DNA of 64,000 nucleotides, taken from Ideonella sp. (GTDB taxonomy: Bacteria > Pseudomonadota > Gammaproteobacteria > Burkholderiales > Burkholderiaceae_C). The first letter of the stretch is position 1. Each line of letters begins with the position of its first letter. The stretch covers positions 62,001-126,000 of the forward strand of contig NZ_JADJDO010000009.1 in assembly GCF_016702655.1 (NCBI RefSeq), written 5' to 3'. Made by a program: the position numbers and the translations under genes. Below the pieces are notes generated by a model. That model made no database searches. It had not been told where the DNA came from and saw only the letters and a program-made list of their open reading frames with translations. This document shows, piece after piece, positions 10,404 through 19,864 of the stretch.

Positions 10404-11381
10404 TCAGAACGTGTAGACCATCTTCAGCCAGAGGTAGTCGCCCGTCAGGCGGTTCTCGGTGTCCAGTTCAGGCAGCCACTTGGCTTCGAACAGCAGCTTT
10501 TCCTTGCCGACCGGCTGGATGTAGCCCAGCACCGGCCCGATGCCGGCGGTCCGTCCCTTGAAGCAGCCCAGCGTGGCGCCGGCGCCGCTGTCGCAGGTCA
10601 CCTGCTGGAAGTACCAGGCCTCGGCGCCGATCTTCGCGAAGCCGGAGCCGAGCGGGATGATCTGCTGCACCGCAGCGTCGAGGTGCAGGTAGTTGCCGCT
10701 CTTGTACTGAGTGGCGCCGTTCTCGGTGTTGATCGCGTAGCCCAGGTGGATGGCCGCATTGAGACCCGACTTGGCGTTGTTGTAGGCCACGCCGACGATC
10801 GGATCGAAGGTCCAGTAGTTCAGCCCGGTGTTCCCGAGCCGGCCGACTTCGTAGCTGCCCGTCGGTGCATAGACCGGCATCAGGAAGTCGTATTGCCAGT
10901 TGTCGGATTTCCAACCCAGCAGCACGGGCACGACGGTCAGGTCGCCTACCCCGGACACGCTGTTCTGGATGCCGAGGCCGCCCAGCGCCTGCGAGTTGCC
11001 GGAGATGGACAACCACGTGTAGGGCAGGAACGCGGCGACGCTGTAGTGGGCGCCGCCGAGGACGGTCGTCTCGAAACCGTAGCCACCACCGAGCACGAGC
11101 GTGTTGGCGTCGGCGTTCAGGTTGGCGACGACTCCGGCCGCCGTGGGAACCTTCGCCGACGCGTCGCCCTGGTAGTTGATGAACATCGGCTTGAAGAAGC
11201 CGCCGGGCGAGGTCGGTGGCAGGTCCACCAGCGTGGCATTGGCGCCCGGCATGATGTGCGAGGTGCCGCCTTCGCCCGCGCCGGCGGCCTGGGGCAGGAT
11301 GAGCGCTGCCGCGAGTAGCGCGTACAGCAACGCACATCGGCCCTGCGCGTGTGGAAGTTGCAATTCGTTCCCCCGCTTCAT
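10404..11381 (-). CDS. SphA/phenol-MetA-deg-like outer-membrane protein
   Basis: 325 residues from ATG 11381, preceded by AGGAGA; an in-frame upstream extension to 11546 lacks such a site. Signal peptide 1-35 (ends AAGAG). The rest has alternating beta-strand character, and the chain ends LWLKMVYTF with a C-terminal Phe, typical of outer-membrane barrels. Motifs PVYAPTGSYE and YWTFDPIVGVAY match the transporter family often annotated SphA or 'phenol degradation meta pathway protein'. Probably a diffusion channel for the sulfatase pathway substrate or product (inference). Confidence 0.8.
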   Translation of the reverse strand: MKRGNELQLPHAQGRCALLYALLAAALILPQAAGAGEGGTSHIMPGANATLVDLPPTSPGGFFKPMFINYQGDASAKVPTAAGVVANLNADANTLVLGGGYGFETTVLGGAHYSVAAFLPYTWLSISGNSQALGGLGIQNSVSGVGDLTVVPVLLGWKSDNWQYDFLMPVYAPTGSYEVGRLGNTGLNYWTFDPIVGVAYNNAKSGLNAAIHLGYAINTENGATQYKSGNYLHLDAAVQQIIPLGSGFAKIGAEAWYFQQVTCDSGAGATLGCFKGRTAGIGPVLGYIQPVGKEKLLFEAKWLPELDTENRLTGDYLWLKMVYTF

Positions 11382-11406
11382 CTTCTGTCTCTCCTGGCTG
11401 GAATCG

Positions 11407-12201
11407 TCACTTAGGCAACAGCAGCGTGATGCCCGCGCGGAACACCCAGCGCTGGTTGCCCAAGTCGTTGTTGAAGTCGTAGCCGGCCTCGACGTTGGGG
11501 CGCCACTTGTGGCCCCAGAAGCTGACCACCTGGCCGTAGTTCGCACTCAGCATCAGCGACGACCAGTCCGACTTGTCGAAGTCGTAGACCAGCGCGCTGT
11601 TGCCAAGCGAGATCGAGCGGCCTTCGCCAAGTTGGTAGCCGAAAATCGGCTGCAGGTTGACCAGCCTCACGTCGGGCGCGCTGCCGCTGCCCGCGAACGA
11701 GAAGAAGGTCTGCGCGAACAGGCCCCAGTTGTAGATCTTGGCCGACGAGTTCACGAAGCCCAACGCCGGGCCGGCGGTCCACTTCTCGGTGCTCAGGCCG
11801 TTTGCGCCACTCGGCGCCGTGCCTGCGATGCCGATGCCCCAGCGCCCCCAGGGCTGGTTGAACGTCACGAGGTCGAAGATGCCCGTGTCGACCAGCCCCG
11901 TCCTGCCCGAAGGCGACGACGTAGCGTAGCCCTGCGTGACGCGAAAGATGTGGTTCATCCTGAGCAGCGTGAACGGGATGGCTGCGCGCAGCACGATCTG
12001 GTTGGCTGAGCCATCGGCGCCATGCAGGCGTGCGGTGTACCAGTCGTTCAACTGGAAGGACATCAGCGAGGCCGTCTGGTCGGTCGCCTTGGCCGCGAGT
12101 TCGTCGATCGCCTCCTGCGCCGCCGCCGACGCCGATGCAAGCAGTGCCAGCAGACCCAGGCCGGTTCGCCACAGCGGCCGCCCTGGGCACCTCGCACCCA
12201 T
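11407..12201 (-). CDS. outer-membrane beta-barrel protein
   Basis: 264 residues from ATG 12201. Signal peptide (LGLLALLASASAAAQ). The mature chain has amphipathic strands, aromatic girdle motifs (FNQPWGRWGIGIAG, WRPNVEAGYDFNND) and ends FRAGITLLLPK. Similar in size and layout to the neighbour at 10404-11381 but not clearly paralogous. It lies 25 bp upstream of it, in the same operon. Specific substrate unknown. Confidence 0.75.
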   Translation of the reverse strand: MGARCPGRPLWRTGLGLLALLASASAAAQEAIDELAAKATDQTASLMSFQLNDWYTARLHGADGSANQIVLRAAIPFTLLRMNHIFRVTQGYATSSPSGRTGLVDTGIFDLVTFNQPWGRWGIGIAGTAPSGANGLSTEKWTAGPALGFVNSSAKIYNWGLFAQTFFSFAGSGSAPDVRLVNLQPIFGYQLGEGRSISLGNSALVYDFDKSDWSSLMLSANYGQVVSFWGHKWRPNVEAGYDFNNDLGNQRWVFRAGITLLLPK

Positions 12202-12230
12202 CGTTGCGGAGGCTCGCAAACTGCCTGGCC

Positions 12231-12713
12231 TCAATACGGCGGGTAGACCACCACATACTGCGGCCCCTGCGGCTGGTACCAGGTGCTGCCGCATTGCTGG
12301 TAGATCATGCCGCCGTAGTTGACCGGGACGCAGCCGGCGGGCACGGTGCGCACCATCGACCCCACGACGGCCGAGGTCACGACCACGGCCGCCGTCACGG
12401 CCGCTGCGGTCGCGATCGGGTGGTAGTCGTTGTCCCAGCCGTTGTTGCAGCAACCGCCGCGGTTGTTGTCGACGTTGACGTTGACGTTCTTGTTGACGTT
12501 GACGTTGGTGTTGTTGACGCTGGTGCTGCGGACGTTGTTGGTGCGCACGTCGGTCCGGATGTTGTTCACCTGCTTGTTGGGCTTGCCGCCGCCACCGCCG
12601 CCACCGCCACCTCCCCGGTGTGGAGCGGCTTGCGCCAACGGCGCGAGGGCGATGCCGGCGAAGACGACGGCCACCAGCGGCGCGCGAAACCAGGTGCTGA
12701 GGAAAGTGTTCAT
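12231..12713 (-). CDS. exported Gly/Asn/Val-rich repeat protein
   Basis: 160 residues from ATG 12713. Signal peptide 1-30 (ends LAQAA), then ten consecutive Gly, then an Asn/Val tract (NVNVNKNVNVNVDNN), GGCCNNGWDNDYHP, a hydrophobic segment (AAAVTAAVVVTSAVVGS) and the tail YVVVYPPY. Such proteins occur beside DUF2092 genes in Burkholderiales, as here (11 bp spacing). The hydrophobic segment and Tyr-rich end suggest envelope association. Function unknown. Confidence 0.7.
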   Translation of the reverse strand: MNTFLSTWFRAPLVAVVFAGIALAPLAQAAPHRGGGGGGGGGGKPNKQVNNIRTDVRTNNVRSTSVNNTNVNVNKNVNVNVDNNRGGCCNNGWDNDYHPIATAAAVTAAVVVTSAVVGSMVRTVPAGCVPVNYGGMIYQQCGSTWYQPQGPQYVVVYPPY

Positions 12714-12724
12714 GTCGGCGCTCC

Positions 12725-13527
12725 TCAAGGGGTCTTGCGGGGAAGGATCTCGATCGCCTTGGCCCCCGGGCGGGGCGTGAACTTGAAGACGGCGTCGGTG
12801 AAGGCCGGCTTCAGGTTCCACTCGAGCAGGCTGACCGATTGCGGCCGTGCCTCGTCGGCGCGGCTGGTGATCACGACCTTGCGCGGCAGCGGCTTGCTGC
12901 CCACGGTGATCCAGATCTGCCAGTCGACCTTGCCCTGGCGGAACGCGTAGTGGTCGCAGAGATCGTCGCCGATGACGTCCTGGCCGGCGATCATCGCCGA
13001 CTCGATCTTGTCCAGCGGCGCGGCCGGCGTGCCCCAGACGAACAAGTCGGACAGCGGCATTTCCACGTCGTAGCGCGCCTGCAACTGCTCGACCAGCTCA
13101 CCGAGCGAGCCGCTGAACGCGACCGTCGAGTAGAACTGCTGCGTCGGCGTGTACAGCGTGACGGTCTTGCCGTCGTAGATGATCCGGCGTTCCGACCTCG
13201 GGCTGACGATGACGGCGCGCACTCGGTTCGGGCGCGCTACGTCGAGCGTTGCGCTGGAGCCGTGCTGCAGCTTCTGGCCGTCGGCCAGCACCCGCTCGCC
13301 GGTGAGTTCGGTCCTCGCCTGAAAGCGCTTGAGCGTCTGCAGGTGAGCACCCATGTCCTTCAGGGCCTGCACCGCCGCGGGGTCCACCAGCTTCGCCGCC
13401 GGCTGGGCCGGGGGCGCACCGCCGTCTGCGCCAGGCTGGTCTGGCTGGCGCCTAAGAGCAGGCCGAGCAGAAGTGCGGCGCCGCGGCGCTGCCAATGACT
13501 CGATTGCGTTCGTGGGGATCTCGGCAT
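12725..13527 (-). CDS. DUF2092-like periplasmic protein, one frameshift
   Basis: The C-terminal 220 residues (LVDPAAVQALKDMGAHLQ onward) have the DUF2092/LolA-like pattern: ARPNRVRAV, YDGKTVTLYTP, PRKVVITSR and a final FKFTPRPGAKAIEI. The signal peptide (MPRSPRTQ to ASQTSLAQT) is in the neighbouring frame, starting at 13527. Adding one base to the five-G run at 13410-13414 would restore a single frame, so a homopolymer deletion is likely. First gene of the long minus-strand operon that includes both sulfatases. Role unknown; LolA-like folds bind lipids. Confidence 0.78.
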
Positions 13528-13671
13528 TGGAAAGCTCCGGTGAAAGGCGAAAGCAGCGCACGGCGGGGTCGGCGTCGCATGAACGCCGACCACGTATCAG
13601 GGCGCGCAGTCTCCCCCCACCTGCGCCAGACGTCCAATAGCGCGCATGCCCATCTTTGATACGCTCTGCGC

Positions 13672-14619
13672 ATGACGATGACATTGCGGCTGCTGGAGCA
13701 GGCGCTCGTGCTGGGCGAGACCTCCAACTACGCGCGCGCCGCCGAGCGGCTCGGCATCAGCCAGCCGACACTCTCGCGCAACATGGCGGCGCTCGAGTCG
13801 AATCTTGGCGTCCGGCTGTTCGACCGCGGCCGCGGTGGAGCAGCGCCGACCGTGTTCGGAGAAGTCGTCATCGATCGCGCCGCGGCCCTGATGAACGATG
13901 TGAACGCCCTGCGATCCGAGTTGCGCGCCCTGGCCGGCATGGATGCCGGCCAACTGAACATCGTGGCGGGCCCGTTTGTAGCGGAGGATCTGGTGGCGCC
14001 TGCGGTCGCGCGCCTCGTCAACGAGCGCCCTGGCCTGCGCGTGCGGGTCACCGTGGTGCGGCCCGACGAGGTCGGGGCGGAAGTCCGCTCGCGGCGCCAC
14101 GAACTCGGGCTCGGCGGCATCGACGCCCAGGCCCCGCACGAAGAGTTGAGCGTCGTGGCCCTCGCGCCGCGGCGCCTGTATCTGGCCTGCCGAGCCGGCC
14201 ATCCGCTGGCGAGCAGCCGGCCGACCCTGGATCAGGTCTTGAGTTTTCCCGTCGCGTCGGTGCGCTCATACGGGCCGTTGGCGCGCATCGCTGCGAGCGG
14301 CAGCTGTGCGGGGTCCGAAGACCTGCGGTACAAGGCGTTTTCCCCGGCCCTCGAGGTCAACTCGATGGACACGGCCAAACGCATCGTTCGCGAGTCCGAT
14401 GCCTTGTTGCCCGCCACCGCTTCCATGCTCGCATCCGAGCTGTCGAGCGGCTCGTTGGTCAGGCTAGCCTTCGACTTGCCCGACATGCGCGTCCGACCAG
14501 CATTGATCCGCCTGCGAGAACGAACGCCCTCGCCCGCGGCACTCAGGTTTCTGGCCTTGCTTCGCATGGTGGAGGCCGAACTGGTTGCAGCGGAACGGGC
14601 AGAGCACGGCGACGCCTGA
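13672..14619 (+). CDS. LysR-family transcriptional regulator
   Basis: 315 residues. The N-terminal winged HTH (residues 4-62) includes ETSNYARAAERLGISQPTLS followed by LGVRLFDRG. The remaining 230 residues are the periplasmic-binding-like effector domain. It diverges from the sulfatase operon across a 144-bp gap (13528-13671). The LysR habit of regulating a divergent neighbour makes it the likely regulator of that operon (inference). Inducer unknown. Confidence 0.92.
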   Translation: MTMTLRLLEQALVLGETSNYARAAERLGISQPTLSRNMAALESNLGVRLFDRGRGGAAPTVFGEVVIDRAAALMNDVNALRSELRALAGMDAGQLNIVAGPFVAEDLVAPAVARLVNERPGLRVRVTVVRPDEVGAEVRSRRHELGLGGIDAQAPHEELSVVALAPRRLYLACRAGHPLASSRPTLDQVLSFPVASVRSYGPLARIAASGSCAGSEDLRYKAFSPALEVNSMDTAKRIVRESDALLPATASMLASELSSGSLVRLAFDLPDMRVRPALIRLRERTPSPAALRFLALLRMVEAELVAAERAEHGDA

Positions 14620-14704
14620 CCCAGATCGGTGCCGACGGGGCCAGCGCGCTTTCGCGGCTGCCCACCGACGTCGACTTCCAGGCAAGGCCCTTGCGGGCCG
14701 CACC

Positions 14705-15700
14705 TCACGGTGTAGGCGCGATGCCGAGCCGCTTGACCCTGAGCTTCTCGGCGTCCAGTTCGCGCGCTATCTGGCGAGCGAAGCTGGGAGCGTCGGCATG
14801 GGCGATCTCGAATCCCAACTTGAGCGACAGGGCCTGCATCGGTGCGGCGTCGAGTGCCCGCGGCAACACCTCGCCGGCGCGCGCGGCGACGGCTGCCGGG
14901 GCGCCCGCCGGCATGGCAAGCCCAGTCCACGGTTCGATCGAGAACCCCGGCAGGGCGGCTTCCGCGACGGTCGGCAGATTCGGCAGCGTGCCGATGCGGC
15001 GGCCGCTCGTCACCGCGAGTGCGCGCAATCGTCCCGCCACGATCATGGGCAGCACGGCGCCGAGCACGCCGACCTGGAAGTCGACATCGCCACGCACCAG
15101 CGCGGTGGCCGCCTCGGTCGCTCCGCCATAGGGCACATGGACAGCATCGAAATCGCGCAGGCGGTAGGCCATTTCGGCAACCGCGATATGCGACGGCGAG
15201 CCGCTCCCGCCTGATGCGTACGACAAGCGGCCCGGTTGTGCCCGCACGGCCGCGATCAGCTCGGCGAGCGAGGCTTGGGGTGCGTCGGCGCGCACGACAA
15301 CGACCAGCGGCGAGTGCACCAGTCGGGCAACCGGCGCGAAGGCGCGCAGCAGGTCCAGTCTCGGGTTGACGGCTTGCACCGACAGCAGCCCGGAGTGGAT
15401 CAGCGCCAGCGTGTAGCCATCGGGGGTTGCGCGTGCGGCGGCCTGGGCCCCGATGAGCCCCCCGGCGCCCGGGATGTTCACCACCAAGACGGTCTGCCCG
15501 AGCGCGAGGCTCAACCGCTCGGCGAGCGCCCGCGCGAACAGGTCAAGTCCGCCGCCCGGCGGAGCCGGCACCACGAACCTGATGGACCGGCTCGGCCAGG
15601 CCGCGTATCCGATCGACGGCACGAACAGCGACGGCGCGAGGAACGCGGCCACAAGCCATCGACGCCGAACCCCGCTCGCAGCGCGCCATCGGCTGCTCAA
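14705..15700 (-). CDS. Bug-type tripartite tricarboxylate solute-binding protein
   Basis: 331 residues if TTG at 15700 is the start; it overlaps the recJ stop (TTGA), and the next residues form a signal peptide (RRWLVAAFLAPSLFVPSIGYA). Family motifs: WPSRSIRFVVPAPPGGGLD, GQTVLVVNIPGAGGLIGA, ATPDGYTL and LPNLPTVAEAALPGF. Periplasmic binding protein for carboxylates or other organic anions. No TctA/TctB membrane partners are adjacent, which is usual for Burkholderiales Bug proteins. No in-frame ATG lies near the signal peptide. Confidence 0.88.
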   Translation of the reverse strand: MSSRWRAASGVRRRWLVAAFLAPSLFVPSIGYAAWPSRSIRFVVPAPPGGGLDLFARALAERLSLALGQTVLVVNIPGAGGLIGAQAAARATPDGYTLALIHSGLLSVQAVNPRLDLLRAFAPVARLVHSPLVVVVRADAPQASLAELIAAVRAQPGRLSYASGGSGSPSHIAVAEMAYRLRDFDAVHVPYGGATEAATALVRGDVDFQVGVLGAVLPMIVAGRLRALAVTSGRRIGTLPNLPTVAEAALPGFSIEPWTGLAMPAGAPAAVAARAGEVLPRALDAAPMQALSLKLGFEIAHADAPSFARQIARELDAEKLRVKRLGIAPTP

Positions 15701-17430
15701 GACGCGGCCTCCATGCTCTCGATCACGAGCTGCACTCTCTGGCGGCCGTTGTACTGGTCCACGCTCAAGCGATAGGCCAGGCGCGCGCGCCCGGGCAGCG
15801 GCTCGCTGCGGCCGAACCAGATCGCGTCGCGCACGAGACCACCATGGCGCAGCGTCAGCTTCAGGTGGCGCTCGCCGACCAGGCGCTGCGCGATCACCTC
15901 GACCTCGTCGGCCCACACCGGTGCCTCGAAGGCCTGGCCCCAGACCTGCGCGTCGATCGCGCGCACGGTCTCGACGCTGAAGTGCTCGGCCGCGAGCGGC
16001 CCGTCGACGGCGAGCGTGCGCGCGAGCGTCGCCGCATCGAGCCACTCGCGCGCGACCTGCTGCAGCGCGGCGTCGAAGGTCTCGAAGCCATCGTCAGCGA
16101 GCGTGCAGCCGGCTGCCATCGCATGCCCGCCAAAGCGCACCAGTACGCCCGGATGGCGCTTGGCGACGAGGTCGAGCGCGTCGCGCAGATGAAAGCCCGC
16201 GATCGATCGCCCCGAGCCCTTGAGCAGCCCGTCGCGACCGCGCGCGAAGACGAAGGCCGGGCGGTGCAGCCGGTCCTTCAGCCGCGCGGCGACGATGCCG
16301 ACCACGCCTTCGTGGAAGCCGGGATCGAAGATCGCGAGCGCCGGCGGCGGCTCGCCCCCCATCTTGCTCCCGAGCAGCGCCTCGAGCATGGCCTCGGCCT
16401 GATCGCGCATGCCCGACTCGACCTGACGCCTCTCGCGGTTGATCGCGTCGAGCGTCTGCGCGAGTTCGGCGGCGCGTGCCGCGTCGTCGGTGAGCAGACA
16501 CTCGATGCCGAGCGTCATGTCGGCGAGGCGCCCCGCGGCGTTGATGCGCGGGCCGATCGCGAAGCCGAAGTCGAAGCCGCTTGCCCGCGTTGCATCGCGC
16601 GCGGCAGCAGCAAACAGCGCCGCGACGCCGGGCTGCATGCGGCCGGCGCGGATGCGCTTCAGGCCCTGCGCGACGAGGCGGCGGTTGTTGGCGTCAAGCT
16701 TGACCACGTCGGCGACGGTACCGAGCGCGACCAGGTCGAGCAAGGCGTCGAGACGCGGCTGCGCCTCCTGCGCGAAGGCGCCGCGCGCGCGCAGTTCGCC
16801 GCGCAGCGCGAGCAGCACGTAGAACATCACGCCGACGCCGGCGAGGTTCTTGCTCTCGAAGCCGCAGCCGGGCTGATTCGGGTTGACGATGGCGTCGGCA
16901 TCCGGCAGCAAGACTGTGCCCTGTTCGTCGCGCGCCGGCAGGTGGTGATCGGTGACGATGACCGCGAGCCCTTGCGCGCGCGCATGCGCCACGCCGGCCA
17001 CGCTCGCGATGCCGTTGTCGACCGTCAGCAGCAGGCCGGGCTGCTGCTGCAGCGCGAGGTCGACGATGGCCGGCGTCAACCCGTAGCCGTGCAGCACGCG
17101 GTCGGGGACGACGTAGGCCAGCGTGTCGCGCGCGGCGCCCAGCATCGCCAGCCCGCGCAGCGCGACCGCGCACGCCGTTGCGCCGTCGCAGTCGTAGTCG
17201 GCGACGACGCAGATGCGCTGCCGCGCGGCGATCGCATCGGCCAGCAGGCGCGCGGCGTCCTGCGCGCCGCGCAGCGTGTCTGGCGCCAGCAGGCGAGCCA
17301 GGCCGTCGTCGAGCTCGTCGGCGCTCTTCACGCCGCGCGCCGCAAAGAGGCGCGCGAGCAGCGCCGGCACGCCGGCTTGCTCGAGCGCCCACGCGGCGCG
17401 CGGCGGCACGTCGCGCAGCGCGAGCTTCAT
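15697..17430 (-). CDS. recJ: single-stranded-DNA exonuclease RecJ
   Basis: 577 residues, the same length as E. coli RecJ. 5'-3' ssDNA exonuclease in recombination and mismatch repair. DHH-family motifs: VVADYDCDGATA (motif I), LLLTVDNGI, VIVTDHHLP (motif III) and the DHHA1 motif VRFGGHAMAAGC, followed by the C-terminal OB-type domain. ATG 17430 overlaps the upstream stop by one base (TGATG), and its own stop overlaps the Bug start, so three genes are translationally coupled. Confidence 0.97.
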   Translation of the reverse strand: MKLALRDVPPRAAWALEQAGVPALLARLFAARGVKSADELDDGLARLLAPDTLRGAQDAARLLADAIAARQRICVVADYDCDGATACAVALRGLAMLGAARDTLAYVVPDRVLHGYGLTPAIVDLALQQQPGLLLTVDNGIASVAGVAHARAQGLAVIVTDHHLPARDEQGTVLLPDADAIVNPNQPGCGFESKNLAGVGVMFYVLLALRGELRARGAFAQEAQPRLDALLDLVALGTVADVVKLDANNRRLVAQGLKRIRAGRMQPGVAALFAAAARDATRASGFDFGFAIGPRINAAGRLADMTLGIECLLTDDAARAAELAQTLDAINRERRQVESGMRDQAEAMLEALLGSKMGGEPPPALAIFDPGFHEGVVGIVAARLKDRLHRPAFVFARGRDGLLKGSGRSIAGFHLRDALDLVAKRHPGVLVRFGGHAMAAGCTLADDGFETFDAALQQVAREWLDAATLARTLAVDGPLAAEHFSVETVRAIDAQVWGQAFEAPVWADEVEVIAQRLVGERHLKLTLRHGGLVRDAIWFGRSEPLPGRARLAYRLSVDQYNGRQRVQLVIESMEAAS

Positions 17431-18365
17431 CACAGCGCCTCCAGCACCTGGGCCAGCGGCGGCGCGCGCAGGCCACGCGTGAAGCGCGTCCAAAGGCCCT
17501 GCGCAGCGGCGGGCTCGAAGCGTTGCGCATGGCGCTCGCCGCACAGTGTCAGTGCGACGCGTTCGCCGCTCTCGGCGCGCCGCAGCAGTGCCGCGATCGG
17601 CCCCGCATCGAGGGCGCGCCAAGCCTCGGCCCAGGCTGCCCAGTCGCCGGCCAGCGCGGGGCTGCGCAGGCGCGCGTCGACCTGTGGCGCCGCGCCTGCG
17701 GTCGGCTGCGCAGCGCCGCAGCCGTGAAGCCAGAACGAATTGACGGTCAGCGCACGGCGCGCCTCGCGCGCATCGTTGACCGGCGCCTGGTAGAGCAGCA
17801 TCTGGACCTCGCTCTGCAGCCGCCGCACCAGGGCCAGGCGCGGCCCCGGGCGCATCCACTCGTCGACGGCGCGGCCGATCGCGCGGTCGAGCGCGGCGCA
17901 GGGCAGGTCGCGCAGGCTCTCGTGCGACGCATACCAGCGCAGCGGCGCGCCCCATTGCACGCGCCAGCCCTCGCTCTCGAAGAGGTGGCGCACGGCGCCA
18001 AGCAGCGCGCGCGATTCGTCCTCCGCCAGTGCCAGCGCGTCCGGGTCGACGAGCGTCACGCCCTCGGCGCTGACCTGCCAGTGCACCGGCGTCAGCAAGC
18101 CCCAGGGCGCGTCGCCGATGCCCGCGATGCCGTCGTCGCCCGCGAGCCGCGCCGCCCAGGGCAGGCAGCCGTCGGCGCCTTGCCAGCCGAGGGCATCGGC
18201 GAGTGCGCGCTCGTGCGGCGGCGTCAGGCTTGCTTCGTCGGTGCCGATCCGCGTCGACGGCGCCAGCCGCGCGAGCAGACGCGCGAGTTGCGGCAGTTGC
18301 AGGTCGGCGATCGTGTGGCGACAGCCATCCGTCAGGGTCGATGCGAACGGGACCAGCAACTGCAT
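17430..18365 (-). CDS. conserved protein encoded upstream of recJ
   Basis: 311 residues, start ATG 18365 (MQLLVPFAS). Proteins of this type precede recJ in many Burkholderiales and are sometimes labelled as cofactor-independent phosphoglycerate-mutase-like or regulators; I see no metal-binding motif that would prove an enzyme. Recognisable segments are LTPVHWQVSAEGVTLVDPD, LPCAALDRAIGR and NSFWLHGCGA. Its stop overlaps recJ by one base. Function not established. Confidence 0.75.
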   Translation of the reverse strand: MQLLVPFASTLTDGCRHTIADLQLPQLARLLARLAPSTRIGTDEASLTPPHERALADALGWQGADGCLPWAARLAGDDGIAGIGDAPWGLLTPVHWQVSAEGVTLVDPDALALAEDESRALLGAVRHLFESEGWRVQWGAPLRWYASHESLRDLPCAALDRAIGRAVDEWMRPGPRLALVRRLQSEVQMLLYQAPVNDAREARRALTVNSFWLHGCGAAQPTAGAAPQVDARLRSPALAGDWAAWAEAWRALDAGPIAALLRRAESGERVALTLCGERHAQRFEPAAAQGLWTRFTRGLRAPPLAQVLEAL

Positions 18366-18420
18366 CGAACCATTATCCGACCCCCGGCCCCAGCGCGGCG
18401 CATGAGACGATGCGCGCGCC

Positions 18421-18906
18421 ATGCCGGACCGAGCGCCCAACGCATCAGCCCTGCCGTGCAGCATCTGGGCGCTCGGCTTCGTCAGCCTGCTGATCGACGT
18501 CTCATCCGAGATGATCCACAGCCTGCTGCCGGTGTTCATCGTCGGCACGCTCGGCGCGAGCGCGTTCGCGCTCGCGCTGCTGATCGCAGCCGACCTGCTG
18601 CTCGTTGCCGGCAGCGCCTGGGCCGCTATCGCGAGCGGCAGCGTCGCCTGGGGCCTGCACCTCGCGGTGACGCAGGGGCTGCTCGCGGCGATGGTTGCCG
18701 ATGCCGCACCCGCCGACCTGCGCGGCACGGCCTATGGCTTCTTCAACCTCGTCAGCGGCGTAGCCATGCTCATCGCGAGCGTGCTTGCGGGGCTGCTCTG
18801 GGACGGCCTCGGCGCCGGCGCGACCTTTGTCGCCGGTGCGCTTTTCGCGGCGCTGGCGCTCGGGGGGCTGTGGATCCGCCCTCAGCCGGTGCAGGGCAGG
18901 CGGTAG
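18421..18906 (+). pseudogene. MFS transporter with large internal deletion
   Basis: 161 residues. The N-terminus (GFVSLLIDVSSEMIHSLLPVF) matches the first helix of a 400-residue MFS family, and the C-terminal part (WGLHLAVTQGLLAAMVAD, APADLRGTAYGFFNLVSG) matches helices 8-12 of the same family. The middle, about 220-250 residues, is missing without loss of frame; the junction is near residues 45-60. Such a protein is unlikely to transport. The last 25 bases overlap the convergent GNAT gene. Judged from family knowledge, not alignment. Confidence 0.7.
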
Positions 18907-19409
18907 CGGAAGTCGGTTGTCGGCTCGCCGTGGAGCTCGGCGGCCTCGGTCGCAGCGCGCTCGAAGCCGAGCCGCTCGAGCAGCGCGATCGACTTCGCAT
19001 TGCGCGTGTCGACGCTGGCCAGGATCTCGGTGACGTGCCAGCGCGCCGGCAGCTCGGCGACGAGCCAGGCGCAGGCCTCGGTCGCGTAACCCTGGCCCCA
19101 GGCCGGCGGAAAGAGCGCATAGCCGATCCACGCGTGATCGCCCGGCGTCACGGTGGCCTGCAGCGTGCCGACTGGCGCACCGTCGTCGTGGCGCAGCAGT
19201 ACCCAGTTCAGCCAGAGTTCATTGGCGCCAAGCGCCGGGCCGCGCTCGAGTTCGTCGAAGCGCTGCCAAAGCTCGGTCACCGAAGCTCGCGCAGCCTCGG
19301 GAACGTACTGGTACTGGCGCGGATCGGCAAGCAGCGGGAAGAGCAGCGGCGCGTGCGCGGAGCGCAGCGGCGTGATCGCGAGACGCGCGGTCCGGCCTGC
19401 GGAGATCAT
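18882..19409 (-). CDS. GNAT family N-acetyltransferase (RimJ/RimL-like)
   Basis: 175 residues. N-terminal strand TARLAITPLRSAHAPLLFPLL, acetyl-CoA loop PPAWGQGYATEACAWLV (Q/RxxGxG/A type) and SVDTRNAKSIALLERLGF in the C-terminal part fit the RimJ/RimL group acetylating N-termini or small molecules. The start codon overlaps the stop of the upstream fused ORF (ATGA). Confidence 0.88.
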   Translation of the reverse strand: MISAGRTARLAITPLRSAHAPLLFPLLADPRQYQYVPEAARASVTELWQRFDELERGPALGANELWLNWVLLRHDDGAPVGTLQATVTPGDHAWIGYALFPPAWGQGYATEACAWLVAELPARWHVTEILASVDTRNAKSIALLERLGFERAATEAAELHGEPTTDFRYRLPCTG

Positions 19410-19798
19410 GCGCGAAAGAAGACGTTGATCTCGGCCGTCGTCAGCAAGCCCTGGTCGAGGTGGCCGAAAGTGCCGCGGTCGGCCACCTCGTGCGCCGCAT
19501 CGAGGAGCCCGGTCATCTCGGCACGGTAGAGCGAGGTCGCGAGGCTGATGCGCTTGACGCCGGCGTCCTGCAACTCGGCCACCGAGAACGAGCGGCCGCG
19601 GATCGCGACCATGAAGTTGACCAGCTTGGTCAACGCTGCGCAGGCCGCGCGCACCGTCATGCCGGGATTGCGCCGCAGGATGCCGATCACCGGCTCCCGG
19701 TTGTCGGCGGTGCTCAGCCCGACACCCGGGGTCAGGGACCAGTGGGCATAAGCGTCTTCAGGATCGGACGCCTCGAAGTTGCGAATCACCGTGGACAT
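19406..19798 (-). pseudogene. fusion remnant: GNAT N-terminus joined to PEP-mutase-family C-terminus
   Basis: 130 residues. Residues 1-47 (RNFEASDPEDAYAHWSLTPG, then DNREPVIGILRRNPGM) look like the start of a GNAT acetyltransferase. From about residue 50 the sequence switches to the C-terminal third of the isocitrate lyase/PEP mutase family (AACAALTKLVNFMVAIRG, LQDAGVKRISLATSLYRAEM, GLLDAAHEVADRGTFGHL). Neither half contains a complete domain. It looks like the product of a deletion that fused two genes in frame; a misassembly is the alternative. Confidence 0.65.
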
Positions 19799-19864
19799 GC
19801 GGCCGATGGTGCCATCTTTCGACCGCCGCTTGGCAGCCCGCAATCGCGCCGTTACACTGGATGC

